Origin: SIAQ01 sp964484265
GTDB taxonomy: Bacteria; Planctomycetota; Planctomycetia; Gemmatales; Gemmataceae
Direction of reading: 5' to 3'
Length of the DNA stretch: 64,000 nucleotides
Assembly: GCA_964484265.1 (NCBI GenBank)
Contig: CAZAFH010000006.1
Span: 1-64,000, forward strand
The notes beneath the pieces were generated by a model. The model saw only the letters and a list, made by a program, of their open reading frames with translations, searched no databases and was not told where the DNA came from. Positions 55,151 to 64,000 of this stretch are shown here, one piece after another (within the stretch, counting starts at the first letter, position 1; every line of letters begins with the position of its first letter). The translations under genes were made by a program, and so were the position numbers.

Positions 55151-56569
55151 TCAAAACAGTTCCGTCAGTGCCCTACCATCCTCCATCAAATTGAAAGGCC
55201 GGCTTTCGCGATCCACTGCGTGCAGGTCGTCCAGGCCCATGGCGTGAAAGACGGTGCGGGCGATATGCTCCGGCGCGACGGGGTTTTCGAACGGGTACTC
55301 GGCTCGGCGGTCGCTGGCGCCGTAGACCTGCCCGCCGCGGATGCCGCCGCCCGCCAGCAGGATTGATTGACACGCAGTCCAGTGGTCCCGGCCCGCTCCG
55401 TTGACTCCGCCGGAACGCGGGTCGCCGATGCGCGGCTTGCGGCCCATCTCGCTCGACACGATCACCAGCGTCTCGTCGAGCAAACCGCGCTGATGCAGAT
55501 CATCAAGCAGGGCGGCGAACGGACGATCGAACTCGGGCAGCAGGCGATCTCGCAGGCAATTGAAGTTGTTGCCATGCGTATCCCAACCGCCGCCGCTGCG
55601 GCAGAGAGTGTTTAACTCGCTGTCGCCTTTCCAGAATACGGTGACGAACGGCACGCTCGCCTCGACGAGCCGACGCGCCAGCAGCATCGACGTCGCGTTG
55701 ATGCCCGGACCGTAGCGCTCGCGCACCGCGATCGGCTCGCGGCGAATATCAAACGCCGACTGCGTGCGGCCCGATCCGAGCAGCGTAAACGCCCGGCGTT
55801 GATGCGTGGTGTAATCGCGGATCGCGAGTTCGTGATCGACGCCGCGGCGTGCATCGTCGAGCGCGTGCAGAAGTCCGCGGCGAGCGATCATCTGCTCGGC
55901 GGTGATGTCGCCACGCAGGCTGAGCGCGGGCACGGCAAAATCGAGCGGCCGATCGCGCGTGCCTTCGACGAAGACCGGATCGTACGCAATGCCGAGCCTC
56001 GCCGCGAATTGCCCAGGCCGTGTGTAATCGGGAGCGCCTTCCTTGTGCGGCAACGTGATCGTGTTCGGCAGATACGGATGGGCCGGACGCTTCATCGCCA
56101 CAACGGTCGCCATCGACGGCCAATCGGTCGGGTACGGCGTGCGAGCGTTGAGCAGTTGATGAAAGCTGCGGTCGGGTGCATGGCCGGTGAGGTTGTAATA
56201 ATACCCCGCGTGATGATCGCCCGTGCCTCGGCCATGATCGCCGCACGACCGCACAATGGCGAGGTGCTGCGTTTGGCGGGCTAGGTAGGGCAAATATTCG
56301 CACAGGCGGATACCAGGGACAGAGGTCGCCATCGATTGAAACGGTCCGCGATACTCGGCCACGGCATCGGGTTTCATGTCCCAGGTGTCGATGTGCGACG
56401 CGCCGCCCGACAGCCAAATCATGATCGCCGACCGCGCCGTGCGCCGTCGAGGCGCGGTGTCGGCAAAGGCGTTCAGTCGCGCCAGGTTGGCGCCGAAGAA
56501 GCCAAGCGCACCGGCAGCAAGAAAAGTTCGTCGGTCGAGAGGAAAGTGGGGGAAAAGCCTGTTATCCAT
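55151..56569 (-). CDS. Tat-exported DUF1501 protein
   Basis: 472 residues from the ATG at 56569. The frame is open further upstream but only the internal start gives a proper signal. The twin-arginine signal DRRTFLAAGALGFFGANLA is at residues 12-30. The body matches DUF1501: SAIMIWLSGGASHIDTWDMKPDA, VRSCGDHGRGTGDHHAGYYYNLTG, GGWDTHGNNFNCLRDRLLPEFDRPFAALLDDL, VSSEMGRKPRI, GRDHWTACQSILLAGGGIRGGQVYG. It is one of the most characteristic planctomycete families, a sulfatase-like fold. The usual DUF1553/DUF1549 partner is not adjacent. Confidence 0.94.
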   Translation of the reverse strand: MDNRLFPHFPLDRRTFLAAGALGFFGANLARLNAFADTAPRRRTARSAIMIWLSGGASHIDTWDMKPDAVAEYRGPFQSMATSVPGIRLCEYLPYLARQTQHLAIVRSCGDHGRGTGDHHAGYYYNLTGHAPDRSFHQLLNARTPYPTDWPSMATVVAMKRPAHPYLPNTITLPHKEGAPDYTRPGQFAARLGIAYDPVFVEGTRDRPLDFAVPALSLRGDITAEQMIARRGLLHALDDARRGVDHELAIRDYTTHQRRAFTLLGSGRTQSAFDIRREPIAVRERYGPGINATSMLLARRLVEASVPFVTVFWKGDSELNTLCRSGGGWDTHGNNFNCLRDRLLPEFDRPFAALLDDLHQRGLLDETLVIVSSEMGRKPRIGDPRSGGVNGAGRDHWTACQSILLAGGGIRGGQVYGASDRRAEYPFENPVAPEHIARTVFHAMGLDDLHAVDRESRPFNLMEDGRALTELF

Positions 56570-56710
56570 CGGAGCCGTTCTCGGTGATAATTGAGTCGAT
56601 GGCAAACAACTATGCTGGTGAACAGAATGATACAGCGAATCGCATCGAAATGGAAGTGGGATGTTCGAGCAAATAGGGGGATCAATCGTGAGTTCGCGAT
56701 CCAATATTTG

Positions 56711-56742
56711 GCGAGCCGGGAGCGTCAGCGACCGGAGGGATG
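56711..56742. repeat. Single arm, GGCGAGCCGGGAGCGTCAGCG family
   Basis: The sequence at 56711-56742 repeats the arms at 31416 and 33372 but has no partner here. It lies 120 bases upstream of ahcY. The rest of the ahcY leader shows no recognisable riboswitch fold. Confidence 0.75.
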
Positions 56743-56863
56743 AACTGTGATTTTTTCTTGTCCGATATGCAGGGTAGTGCCTATCATAAGGTTGTGGAAA
56801 GAGCGACGGAATTCGTAAAGCCCGGACTGGGCTGGTTATTTCTTTTTTAGGAGTGGAAGCGAA

Positions 56864-58315
<1,452 letters not shown>

Positions 58316-58321
58316 CAATCG

Positions 58322-58384
58322 TCTTCCGCTTGTGGATAAGCGCTCCGCATGAAATATTGTGGAGCGCTAAGCCGCAAGCGGAAG
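58322..58384. repeat. Hairpin, GCTTGCGG/CTTAGCG family
   Basis: Arms around CTTCCGCTTGTGGATAAGCG and GAGCGCTAAGCCGCAAGCGG pair across an approximately 12-base loop. It starts 7 bases after the ahcY stop. The left arm is slightly degraded (GTGGAT). Confidence 0.82.
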
Positions 58385-58399
58385 AGGGAGCACGCCCGC

Positions 58400-59266
58400 A
58401 TGTCTGCCAATCAGCCGAAAAAAAGCAGCGGCTTGGATGTTCCCCGCATCGTCGCGGGCGCCGTGCTGGCTTGCGTGGGCGGCGTCGTGCTGACGGGGAT
58501 CGTGCTCATCGCGGCGGGCGTTTACTCCTTCACCGGCAAGGATGCACCCAAGGCGCCGACCGAACACGCATCGGCGCCGGATGACGAAAAGAAAGGCGAG
58601 CCGAGGCAGACGCACGAAGGCCATGTTGACGAGCCGATGCCCAAGGACAAATCGACCGACGTACAGCGAGACCGTGGCGACACGCCGAACCTCATCATGC
58701 CGTTTCGCGATCGAGCCGACTTTCTCGGATCCACCAGCGAGGGCCGGCGGTTCTGCATCATCGCCGACAATTCCAATAGCGTCGCCGGCGCGTCGCTTGC
58801 CCAGTTGAAGAAAGAGATCATGCGGACGATCACCCAGCTCAAGCCGACGAGCCAATTTTTCATCATCTACTTCAACAAGACCGATTTCCCGATGCCGTTT
58901 CCGAATTGGCTCTCGGCCGAGAAGGAGAATATCGAGAAGGTCAGGCCGTGGGTCGAGCAAGCAGGCACAGCCCTGGGGACGCGGCCAAACTCGTCCTTCG
59001 TGCGCGCGTTCAAGCTCGATCCGCCGCCTGACTGCATCTTCTTCATGACCGACGGCCAGTTTCAGAACAAGAAAACCGAGGATGTCGTTGAATTGCTGAA
59101 TCGCCTCAATGCCAAGGAACCGAAGGTTCAAGTGAACACGATCTGGTTCACGAAAGGCTCGGGAAAAACTCCCAAAAAAGCTGCCCCGATGACGGTACTT
59201 CGCAACATCGCCGAGAAAAACGGTGGCACTTTCAAGCATTTCAGCGCGAAATCGGCTTCGGAGTAG
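58400..59266 (+). CDS. Membrane-anchored von Willebrand factor A protein
   Basis: 288 residues from the ATG at 58400 (GGGAG upstream). One membrane segment at about 16-40 (IVAGAVLACVGGVVLTGIVLIAAGV). The vWA domain spans about 105-285, with the MIDAS motif DNSNS (IIADNSNSVAGASL) and the late strand FFMTDGQFQ supplying the distal Asp. Between the anchor and the domain is an Asp/Glu/Lys-rich linker. A protein-protein interaction role at the cytoplasmic or periplasmic membrane is likely. No MoxR or chlamydial-type partner gene is near. Confidence 0.9.
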   Translation: MSANQPKKSSGLDVPRIVAGAVLACVGGVVLTGIVLIAAGVYSFTGKDAPKAPTEHASAPDDEKKGEPRQTHEGHVDEPMPKDKSTDVQRDRGDTPNLIMPFRDRADFLGSTSEGRRFCIIADNSNSVAGASLAQLKKEIMRTITQLKPTSQFFIIYFNKTDFPMPFPNWLSAEKENIEKVRPWVEQAGTALGTRPNSSFVRAFKLDPPPDCIFFMTDGQFQNKKTEDVVELLNRLNAKEPKVQVNTIWFTKGSGKTPKKAAPMTVLRNIAEKNGGTFKHFSAKSASE

Positions 59267-59385
59267 CCAGCAATCACGGCGACATTTGAGCACAATGAAA
59301 GCCCGATGCACGACGGATTCAGCGTGTGAACCTGAACCGAATGCAACGAATAAGACGCGGAAATTCACTCCGAAGTGTCGCCGAG

Positions 59386-59432
59386 AAAGGAACGTACGTC
59401 AACCTTCAAGGGGCAGATAACTGTTTGGCGGC
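59386..59432. repeat. Direct repeat, copy 1 of 3
   Basis: Contains GAGAAAGGAACGTACGTCAA and CTTCAAGGGGCAGATAAC. Copies 2 and 3 are at 60901 and 60989. All three lie in the decayed region that includes the IS110 remnant. Confidence 0.7.
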
Positions 59433-59439
59433 GAGGCAG

Positions 59440-59712
59440 CTAGCCCCTGGCTTCTCGCTTGACTTCCACCACACGGCGAATTCTGTTCAAGACCGTCTGC
59501 CGGAACGACTCTCGTAGACCTTTCTTGTCTTGCCACGAACGAATTATTTCTTTCAAATCCGCAACGCTCTTTGATCGAACAAAATCGTCAAGGGGCAAGA
59601 CTTCGACCTCTCCATCTTCACTGTAACAGTCGGGGCAAGTTGGCCATTCGACCTGAATTTCGCCCACCTCGAATGTACGCCAACATAAAGGGCAGATGGA
59701 TCGCTGAAGCAT
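59440..59712 (-). CDS. Small zinc-ribbon-like protein
   Basis: 90 residues from the ATG at 59712 with GGAG 6 bases upstream. Two Cys pairs, CPLC at about residue 7 and CPDC at about residue 26, bracket FEVGEIQVEWP, as in a zinc ribbon. A basic C-terminal helix follows (SVADLKEIIRSWQDKKGLRESFRQTVLNRIRRVVEVK). It may bind nucleic acid or protein. No named family. It lies next to the IS110 remnant but on the opposite strand and is intact. Confidence 0.7.
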   Translation of the reverse strand: MLQRSICPLCWRTFEVGEIQVEWPTCPDCYSEDGEVEVLPLDDFVRSKSVADLKEIIRSWQDKKGLRESFRQTVLNRIRRVVEVKREARG

Positions 59713-61016
59713 CGACGTCTCCACCCGCGAACGCAACAGTTCACCCGCTGGGGCCGCTCCAACGGCGTGGCGTCGCGCGAAACCAGAATGCGGCCCGGTC
59801 GTGTTGCAACGCTTGGATACTTCTTATGCCCCGCAAAAGGGATGAGCCGGCGTCCCAAGTAAAACGGACTCATCGCCGAAGCGTGGTCCAACGTGGATCT
59901 TTCAGTCGGCATCGACGTGCCGACAACCACGAAGCGGGATCGCTCGGCTCATCCTCTTCAAGGAGGTCTCCATGCGCTTCTACAACCAACCTCACGCATT
60001 CTACGCAGGCAAGGAGTAGTGGCGAGTGAAAAGTGGAGAGTGGCGAGAAAACAACCGTACCAATTCGCCTCTCATCACTCATCACTCGTCACTGCGGCAT
60101 TGTTATTGGCTCGCCGATCTTTGCGAAGACGACGAGATCCCCTTCACGCTCGGCCACGCCCTGTACATGAAAGCAATCCACGGCGGCAAGGCCAAGAACG
60201 ATCGCATCGACGCGGTGTATCACGTGTGGAGCAAGCAGCAGGCCTTCGATCTGCGGCGGTTCTTTGCGTGACTTTCTCCCCTCTCCACCTGTACTCAGGG
60301 GGAGAGGGGTTGGGGGTGAGGGGGAACGTGTCGCCCGAAGAGACATGGCGTTTCCGCGAGGGATTCTGTCGCAAACCCCTCACCCCCAACCCCTCTCCCC
60401 TGAGTACAGGGGCGAGGGGAGAAATAAGCTAATGTTCTGTACGAACAAATACGATACGATAAATATCTTATAAGGACAAACATGTACAACACCAGTTGAA
60501 CCAACCTCGGCGCGGCGAGCTATTGGCCTTCGCAGAGTGATGAGTGACGAGAAATTGGGGCCGAGGGGCCGAGTTGCGTTGCTTTTTTCTCGCCACTCGT
60601 CACTAGCCACTCGTCACTGTCTGAAGAGCTCGCTGATTTGCTTGGCTTGCCCGTGGCACGGTCGAAGCAGTGGCGAGTGACGAGCGAAGAGTGGCGAGCA
60701 AAACGAACGCGGCGTGCATTGCATTTTCTCGTCACTCGTCACTCGGCACTCGCGCCGGTGCCGTCTCGGTTCTTTTACCTATGAAGGCCGACGAATGGAC
60801 ACCGTTGCTTGAACCATCCCGGTGCGGAAGTTCGGAGCATCCTGCCGCAAGAAAATGAATCGGTTGCATCGATTACGACGTGCAAAAACGAAATGCAAAT
60901 GTCGAATTAGAAGGTACGTCCCTCAACCTTTAAGGGGCATAGAACGGTTAGACCTCCCAACCAGCAGGTTCCTCTTGCTGACGACGTGTTGCCGATAAAG
61001 GAACATACCTCAACAT
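59713..61016. other. 1.3-kb decayed region around an IS110 remnant
   Basis: Contains no intact gene other than the remnant described next. 59740-59971 is non-coding DNA directly upstream of the transposase start. 60018-60105, 60530-60620 and 60667-60755 carry GTGGCGAGTGACGAG-type repeats with inverted counterparts (CTCGTCACTCGCCAC). 60280-60425 is a CCCTCTCCCCC-family inverted repeat, as at 11346. The remaining stretch 60440-60540 and 60760-60900 shows nothing recognisable. Confidence 0.7.
59972..60270 (+). pseudogene. IS110-family transposase remnant
   Basis: ATGCGCTTCTACAACCAACC at 59972 encodes MRFYNQPHAFYAGKE, the usual N-terminus of IS110-family proteins, then TAG at 60017. After about 80 bases of GTGGCGAGTG repeat the frame resumes with YWLADLCEDDEIPFTLGHALYMKAIHGGKAKNDRIDA, the conserved DEDD-nuclease segment of the same family, ending in a foreign tail at 60270. 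AAGGAGG precedes the ATG. The catalytic core after DRIDA and the C-terminal Tnp20 domain are gone. So it is a broken insertion sequence, not functional. Confidence 0.88.
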
Positions 61017-61055
61017 TCATGGGACCTTCAGGGGCCAGATTACGGTTCGGCGGCG
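60901..61055. repeat. Direct repeats, copies 2 and 3
   Basis: 60901-60945 (GAAGGTACGTCCCTCAACCT, then TTTAAGGGGCAT) and 60989-61055 (GATAAAGGAACATACCTCAA, then ACCTTCAGGGGCCAGATTAC) resemble 59386-59432. Copy 3 overlaps the 3' end of the membrane-protein gene at 61017. Confidence 0.68.
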
Positions 61056-61520
61056 CCTCGCCACAATCAGAGCAACGCAAAAGACAAGCCAGGCGACCGA
61101 CGCAATCGCAACTGTCCGCCAATTGAAGTCATTCGGATGCGACACCGAGATTATTTCACCGCTGGCGAGGTCATACACAATAGAGGATCCGTCCGCGTCC
61201 GTCCGGCGCACGCCATGCGAAAGGACTTCAACGCCATACGAGTACCAATCGGCTACCCAGACTGGATCGCGCGAGTCATCATTCAGGTAGAGCCCGCTGC
61301 GTGCGTATCGCTTCCGAATGTTCGAGATTTCATTTTTTGTCTCTTCGTTCCACGGTCCAAGATCCTCAGCCATGGTAATGGGAGGAATCATGACGAATAC
61401 AAATTTGCCATCGGCGCTATCCTTCTTGTAGGAATAGCGCGGACAAGGCGTGGTGGCAAGCGAGTTCGAAGTCGTTACGAACAGCAAACCTGCCAACGAA
61501 GCGAACCGGATAGTGGTCAT
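61017..61520 (-). CDS. Hypothetical membrane-anchored secreted protein
   Basis: 167 residues from the ATG at 61520 (GGAGG upstream). Signal peptide 1-22 (ASLAGLLFVTTSNSLA), extracytoplasmic domain with two cysteine-poor beta segments (YKKDSADGKFVFVMIPP, YARSGLYLNDDSRDPVWVADWYSYG), then a membrane helix at about 135-155 (TVAIASVAWLVFCVALIVARRRR). The pattern 'saDGkfvFVMi' followed by 'kryaqSGLY.nDgS..PlW' recurs in planctomycete hypothetical proteins. The stop and last codons fall in repeat copy 3. The upstream part of the frame is repeat DNA. Confidence 0.78.
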   Translation of the reverse strand: MTTIRFASLAGLLFVTTSNSLATTPCPRYSYKKDSADGKFVFVMIPPITMAEDLGPWNEETKNEISNIRKRYARSGLYLNDDSRDPVWVADWYSYGVEVLSHGVRRTDADGSSIVYDLASGEIISVSHPNDFNWRTVAIASVAWLVFCVALIVARRRRTVIWPLKVP

Positions 61521-62118
61521 CCTGACATCCTCCGCCAAGCAGCCGAACGTTAATGATTTTATCCGTAGTGCTCCGCGTGCAAGCGCGGTCGCTCGTGCAA
61601 TCGCTTTGTCGCGGAGCGCCACGGATAAAATCATGTTGGACTGAACCGCAGACCCAATCTGCCATGGAGCTGGAATCCTCAAACTCCTCCCATTATCCAC
61701 CTGCAATCGCCTGCGTCAAGCAGATTCCGGGCGTTTTACTCGTGCGGTCTCCTCGTCATTGTCGCTGCCAACCTTGCCTATTTCCAGCAAAAATCGACCT
61801 TCTCGCGCGCACCCCGGACGCTCGGGCGCGTGGCTCCTTATTTCGGGCGACAGCGTCATCTCCAAGAATCGCTGCGCTCATCCTGGGGCTTGCGGCCATC
61901 TTTTTATCCTAACGCGCGGCTTGATCGGTCTGCAACGTCGGTTGCGGAAAAATTTTGCGATGGCGTGGCTCGACGCGAACGCTAAACGGCGCCCCCTCTC
62001 CCCCTCGGCTTGTTGGCCAACACCCCCCAAAAGTGCAAAAAAAGGCCGAAAAAGTGGCAAAGCGCTTGGCCAACAGCCGATGGCCAAGCGCCCGGGTGGC
62101 CGCGAGCGCTGGGGCGGT
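61521..62118. other. 598-bp gap with repeat hairpin and argH terminator
   Basis: 61555-61577 and 61610-61634 form an inverted repeat (GATTTTATCCGTAGTGCTCC core). 61862-61895 is a degenerate CCAGGGTTCGCTGCGCTC-family arm. The terminator of argH is at 62062-62091. The open frame at 61759-62622 overlaps argH on the other strand and is a shadow. Confidence 0.7.
62040..62091 (-). terminator. Probable terminator of argH
   Basis: GCGCTTGGCCA (62062-62072) pairs with TGGCCAAGCGC (62081-62091), 11 bp with an 8-base loop. Read on the minus strand it follows argH by 27 bases and is followed by T-rich DNA (TTTGCCACTTTTTCGG, then a T-run at 62035-62041). Confidence 0.8.
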
Positions 62119-63498
62119 TCACTTCAATCGGTCGCGCCACGCGTTGAGTTGCCGCGCGACTTGGGCCGGCGCCGTGGAGCCATAGCTTTGGAATGCTGCG
62201 AGGGCGTTGGCGACGCCGAGGACGGCGCCGACTTTGCCGCTCAGGCCTGGCTGGATTGCGTCGTACGTTTCCGCGGGGAGGTCGGCCAGCCGGCAGCGTT
62301 GCTCCTCGCATTGCCGCACCAGTTTGCCGACGTGTTCATGAGCGGACCGCAAGGGCACGCCCTGCTTGACGAAGAACTCCATCAGTGTCGTCGCGTCCAG
62401 ATATCCCGCTTCGATTCGGCTCGCGATCACCTCTCGGCGAAACGTCGTCCCGCGCACCAGTGCGGCCGCGAGTTCGAGCGAGGCGGACACCGTGTCGAAG
62501 GCGTCGAAGAGCGCTTCCTTGTCCTCTTGCAGATCGCGGTTGTAGGCGAGGGGAAGGCCCTTGACGAGCAACGTCAACTGAGTTGCCGCAGCGGCCACGC
62601 GCGCCGACTTGCCGCGGATTAGTTCGAGCACGTCGGGATTTTTTTTGTGCGGCATGATGCTCGAACCGGTGCAGAATGCGTCAGGCAGGTCGATGAAGTT
62701 GAACTCTGTGGTTGACCACAAAATCCACTCCTCGGCCCAACCCGCGAGATGCAGCGCGATGACCGACAGATCGAACACGAACTCGAGCACGAAGTCGCGA
62801 TCGCTCGAAACGTCGAGGCTGTTCGCCGCCACGGAATCGAAACCGAGTTCCTTCCGCACGAAGTCGCGATCGATCGGCAACGACGTGCCCGCCAATGCAG
62901 CCGTGCCCAGCGACAGCACATTGACGCGCTTGCGGCAATCGGCGAGGCGTTCGCGGTCGCGCTGGTACTTTTCGACATACGCCAGGAAATAATGCGGCAC
63001 GAGCACAGGCTGGGCACGCTGAAAGTGCGTGTAACCCGGTATCACCAGATCGCGATGCGTCTCGGCGTTGGCCAGCAGCGACCGCTGCATTTCGAGCAAG
63101 CGAGCGTCGATGATGTCGATCGAGCCGCGCGTCCACAGCTTGACGTCGGTGATGACTTGATCGTTACGGCTGCGCCCGGTATGCAGCTTGCGGCCAATGT
63201 CGCCGAGCCTTTTGATGAGCGCCTGCTCGATGTGGGTGTGAATGTCTTCGAGTTTGATGGAATAGGTAAATTCACCGCGTTCGATTTCGCCTTGAATGTC
63301 GGCAAGCACGCCGACGATGGCCTGGGCTTCGTCGGTGGTGAGCAGGCCTACGTGTGCCAGCATGCGCGCCTGGGCCTGGCTGGCGAGGATGTCTTCGCGA
63401 TATAGGCGTTGATCGAAGCTGATCGATTCGGTGAAGAGTTCGACGCGATTGTCGGTCTCGCCGGTAAAGCGTCCGCCCCAGGTTTTCTGCTGCGACAC
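62119..63498 (-). CDS. argH: Argininosuccinate lyase
   Basis: 459 residues, standard length. The signature GSSIMPHKKNPDVLELIRGK (fumarase/aspartase superfamily) includes the catalytic serine loop; TGRSRNDQVITDVKLW is the substrate-binding strand; PGYTHFQRAQPVLVPHYFLAY holds the HTHFQ-like His. It makes arginine and fumarate from argininosuccinate. No other arg gene is adjacent in the window. A hairpin terminator follows. Confidence 0.97.
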   Translation of the reverse strand: MSQQKTWGGRFTGETDNRVELFTESISFDQRLYREDILASQAQARMLAHVGLLTTDEAQAIVGVLADIQGEIERGEFTYSIKLEDIHTHIEQALIKRLGDIGRKLHTGRSRNDQVITDVKLWTRGSIDIIDARLLEMQRSLLANAETHRDLVIPGYTHFQRAQPVLVPHYFLAYVEKYQRDRERLADCRKRVNVLSLGTAALAGTSLPIDRDFVRKELGFDSVAANSLDVSSDRDFVLEFVFDLSVIALHLAGWAEEWILWSTTEFNFIDLPDAFCTGSSIMPHKKNPDVLELIRGKSARVAAAATQLTLLVKGLPLAYNRDLQEDKEALFDAFDTVSASLELAAALVRGTTFRREVIASRIEAGYLDATTLMEFFVKQGVPLRSAHEHVGKLVRQCEEQRCRLADLPAETYDAIQPGLSGKVGAVLGVANALAAFQSYGSTAPAQVARQLNAWRDRLK

Positions 63499-63579
63499 AG
63501 TGTCTCCTCGAAATCACGACCTGACCGGAAATTATTGGTGGCGTTATTCTATCGGAGACGGCTAGGGTTTGCCGATTAT

Positions 63580-63631
63580 CGTAGGCATCACGCTCCGCGT
63601 GATGCATTTCATCACGTTCGTGATGCCTACG
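63580..63631. repeat. Hairpin, GTAGGCATCACGCTCCGCG family
   Basis: Arms 63580-63604 and 63610-63631 with a 5-base loop. The right arm overlaps the stop codon of the DUF4349 gene (63627). Compare 10211, 15871 and 31371. Confidence 0.82.
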
Positions 63632-64000
63632 CTTTCGGCTCCGCCTCATCAGGAGTCTCAACAACCTCAAGCACGATCGGCGGTTCCTTCGCTTTTGGCT
63701 CCGCTTTCTTGACGGGGCCGACCAGCAATCGAATCGCCAACCATAGGACAAACGCCAGGCCGAGCGGGATTGGCAGCCAAGGCGTGAGCAGGATCGCGAG
63801 GATGGCGATGTTCTCGCCGAACGCAACGACGGCTTCCCACGAATCGCTCCACGCTTTTCCGGCACGGCTGCCGAAGGTCGGGACTTCTTTTTCCTTGGGC
63901 CTTTCGTCGGCGATGAATTTTTGCTTTTCGCGGACGTACACATTGACGGTCGTAAGATCGGTCAGGTTGGCCCAGAGACGGAGTTGGCCTTCTTTACGAT
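63627..64000 (-). CDS. DUF4349-family membrane protein (5' end outside window)
   Basis: The C-terminal 123 residues of a protein that runs off the right edge; there is no start in the visible frame, and a GTG at 63941 is internal. The strand GQLRLWANLTDLTTVNVYVREKQKF, then TFGSRAGKAWSDSWEAVVAFGENIAILAILLTPWLP with a membrane helix, is the typical end of DUF4349 proteins (lipoprotein, coiled coil, beta domain, C-terminal helix). A Pro/Glu/Lys tail follows (PVKKAEPKAKEPP). The role is unknown. The stop falls within a hairpin repeat. Confidence 0.8.
   Translation of the reverse strand, partial: RKEGQLRLWANLTDLTTVNVYVREKQKFIADERPKEKEVPTFGSRAGKAWSDSWEAVVAFGENIAILAILLTPWLPIPLGLAFVLWLAIRLLVGPVKKAEPKAKEPPIVLEVVETPDEAEPKA

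Noticed and set aside
56743..56863. SAH riboswitch in the ahcY leader
   Set aside because: I looked for the conserved core of SAH and SAM riboswitches and saw no matching paired elements.
60018..60760. CRISPR-like tandem of GTGGCGAGTG
   Set aside because: Copies are irregular in spacing, partly inverted, and contain no uniform spacers.

Overview
This 64-kb window is chromosomal DNA of a bacterium of the phylum Planctomycetota. Several marks agree: a TIGR03067-type secreted protein, a Tat-exported DUF1501 protein, a secreted protein with the N-terminal 'VEALEERALM' tag typical of planctomycete exported proteins, a Ser/Thr kinase fused to a sulfatase-modifying (SUMF1/FGE-like) domain and co-encoded with an ECF sigma factor, a DUF2330 protein, a DUF4349 protein and a Uma2-family nuclease. 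The base composition is moderately GC-rich. A Gemmatales/Pirellulales-like lineage is my inference only.

Layout. 1-5.3 kb: DUF2330 protein cut by the window edge, a beta-rich unknown, and an ECF sigma / anti-sigma / secreted-protein operon next to rlmN. 5.4-16.4 kb: ftsH, several exported or membrane proteins (TIGR03067, ThuA-like, NfeD-like, YihY, small lipoprotein), an MFS transporter with a dihydrodipicolinate-synthase paralogue, and a JAMM peptidase. 16.4-24.2 kb is the accessory-looking part: a HTH-PTS IIA fusion with a nucleotidyltransferase, a toxin-antitoxin-like pair, lepA with a duplicated 3' end enclosing a two-gene cassette, and a GntR/FCD regulator divergent from an ACT-like protein with palindromes over its promoter. 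24.4-31.3 kb: site-2 protease, hisS, tyrS, and the kinase/ECF pair. 31.6-36.7 kb: secreted tandem DJ-1/PfpI protein, a free-standing E2-type acyltransferase and two paralogous SDR enzymes. 36.8-43.3 kb: heavy-metal RND efflux locus (His/Asp-rich secreted protein, membrane fusion protein with a His tail, RND pump with an inserted domain, lipoprotein resembling that insert). 44-59 kb: FHA-kinase, CE15-like esterase, pentaheme cytochrome, MBL hydrolase, Uma2 nuclease, HtrA protease, two HEAT-repeat secreted proteins, DUF1501 protein, ahcY, vWA protein. 59.3-61.1 kb: decayed region with an IS110-family remnant. 61-64 kb: small membrane protein, argH, and a DUF4349 protein cut by the window edge.

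The second main character of the window is its intergenic DNA. Nearly every gap holds a long inverted repeat, and these fall into about ten recurring families (described individually). Several are near-perfect hairpins with arms of 20 to 35 bp, which makes them candidates for dispersed REP/MITE-like elements or transcription terminators. The strongest candidate for something undescribed is the 940-bp lepA 3'-end duplication carrying two small overlapping genes; the next is the domain inserted in the RND pump.

No tRNA, rRNA or CRISPR array was recognised.
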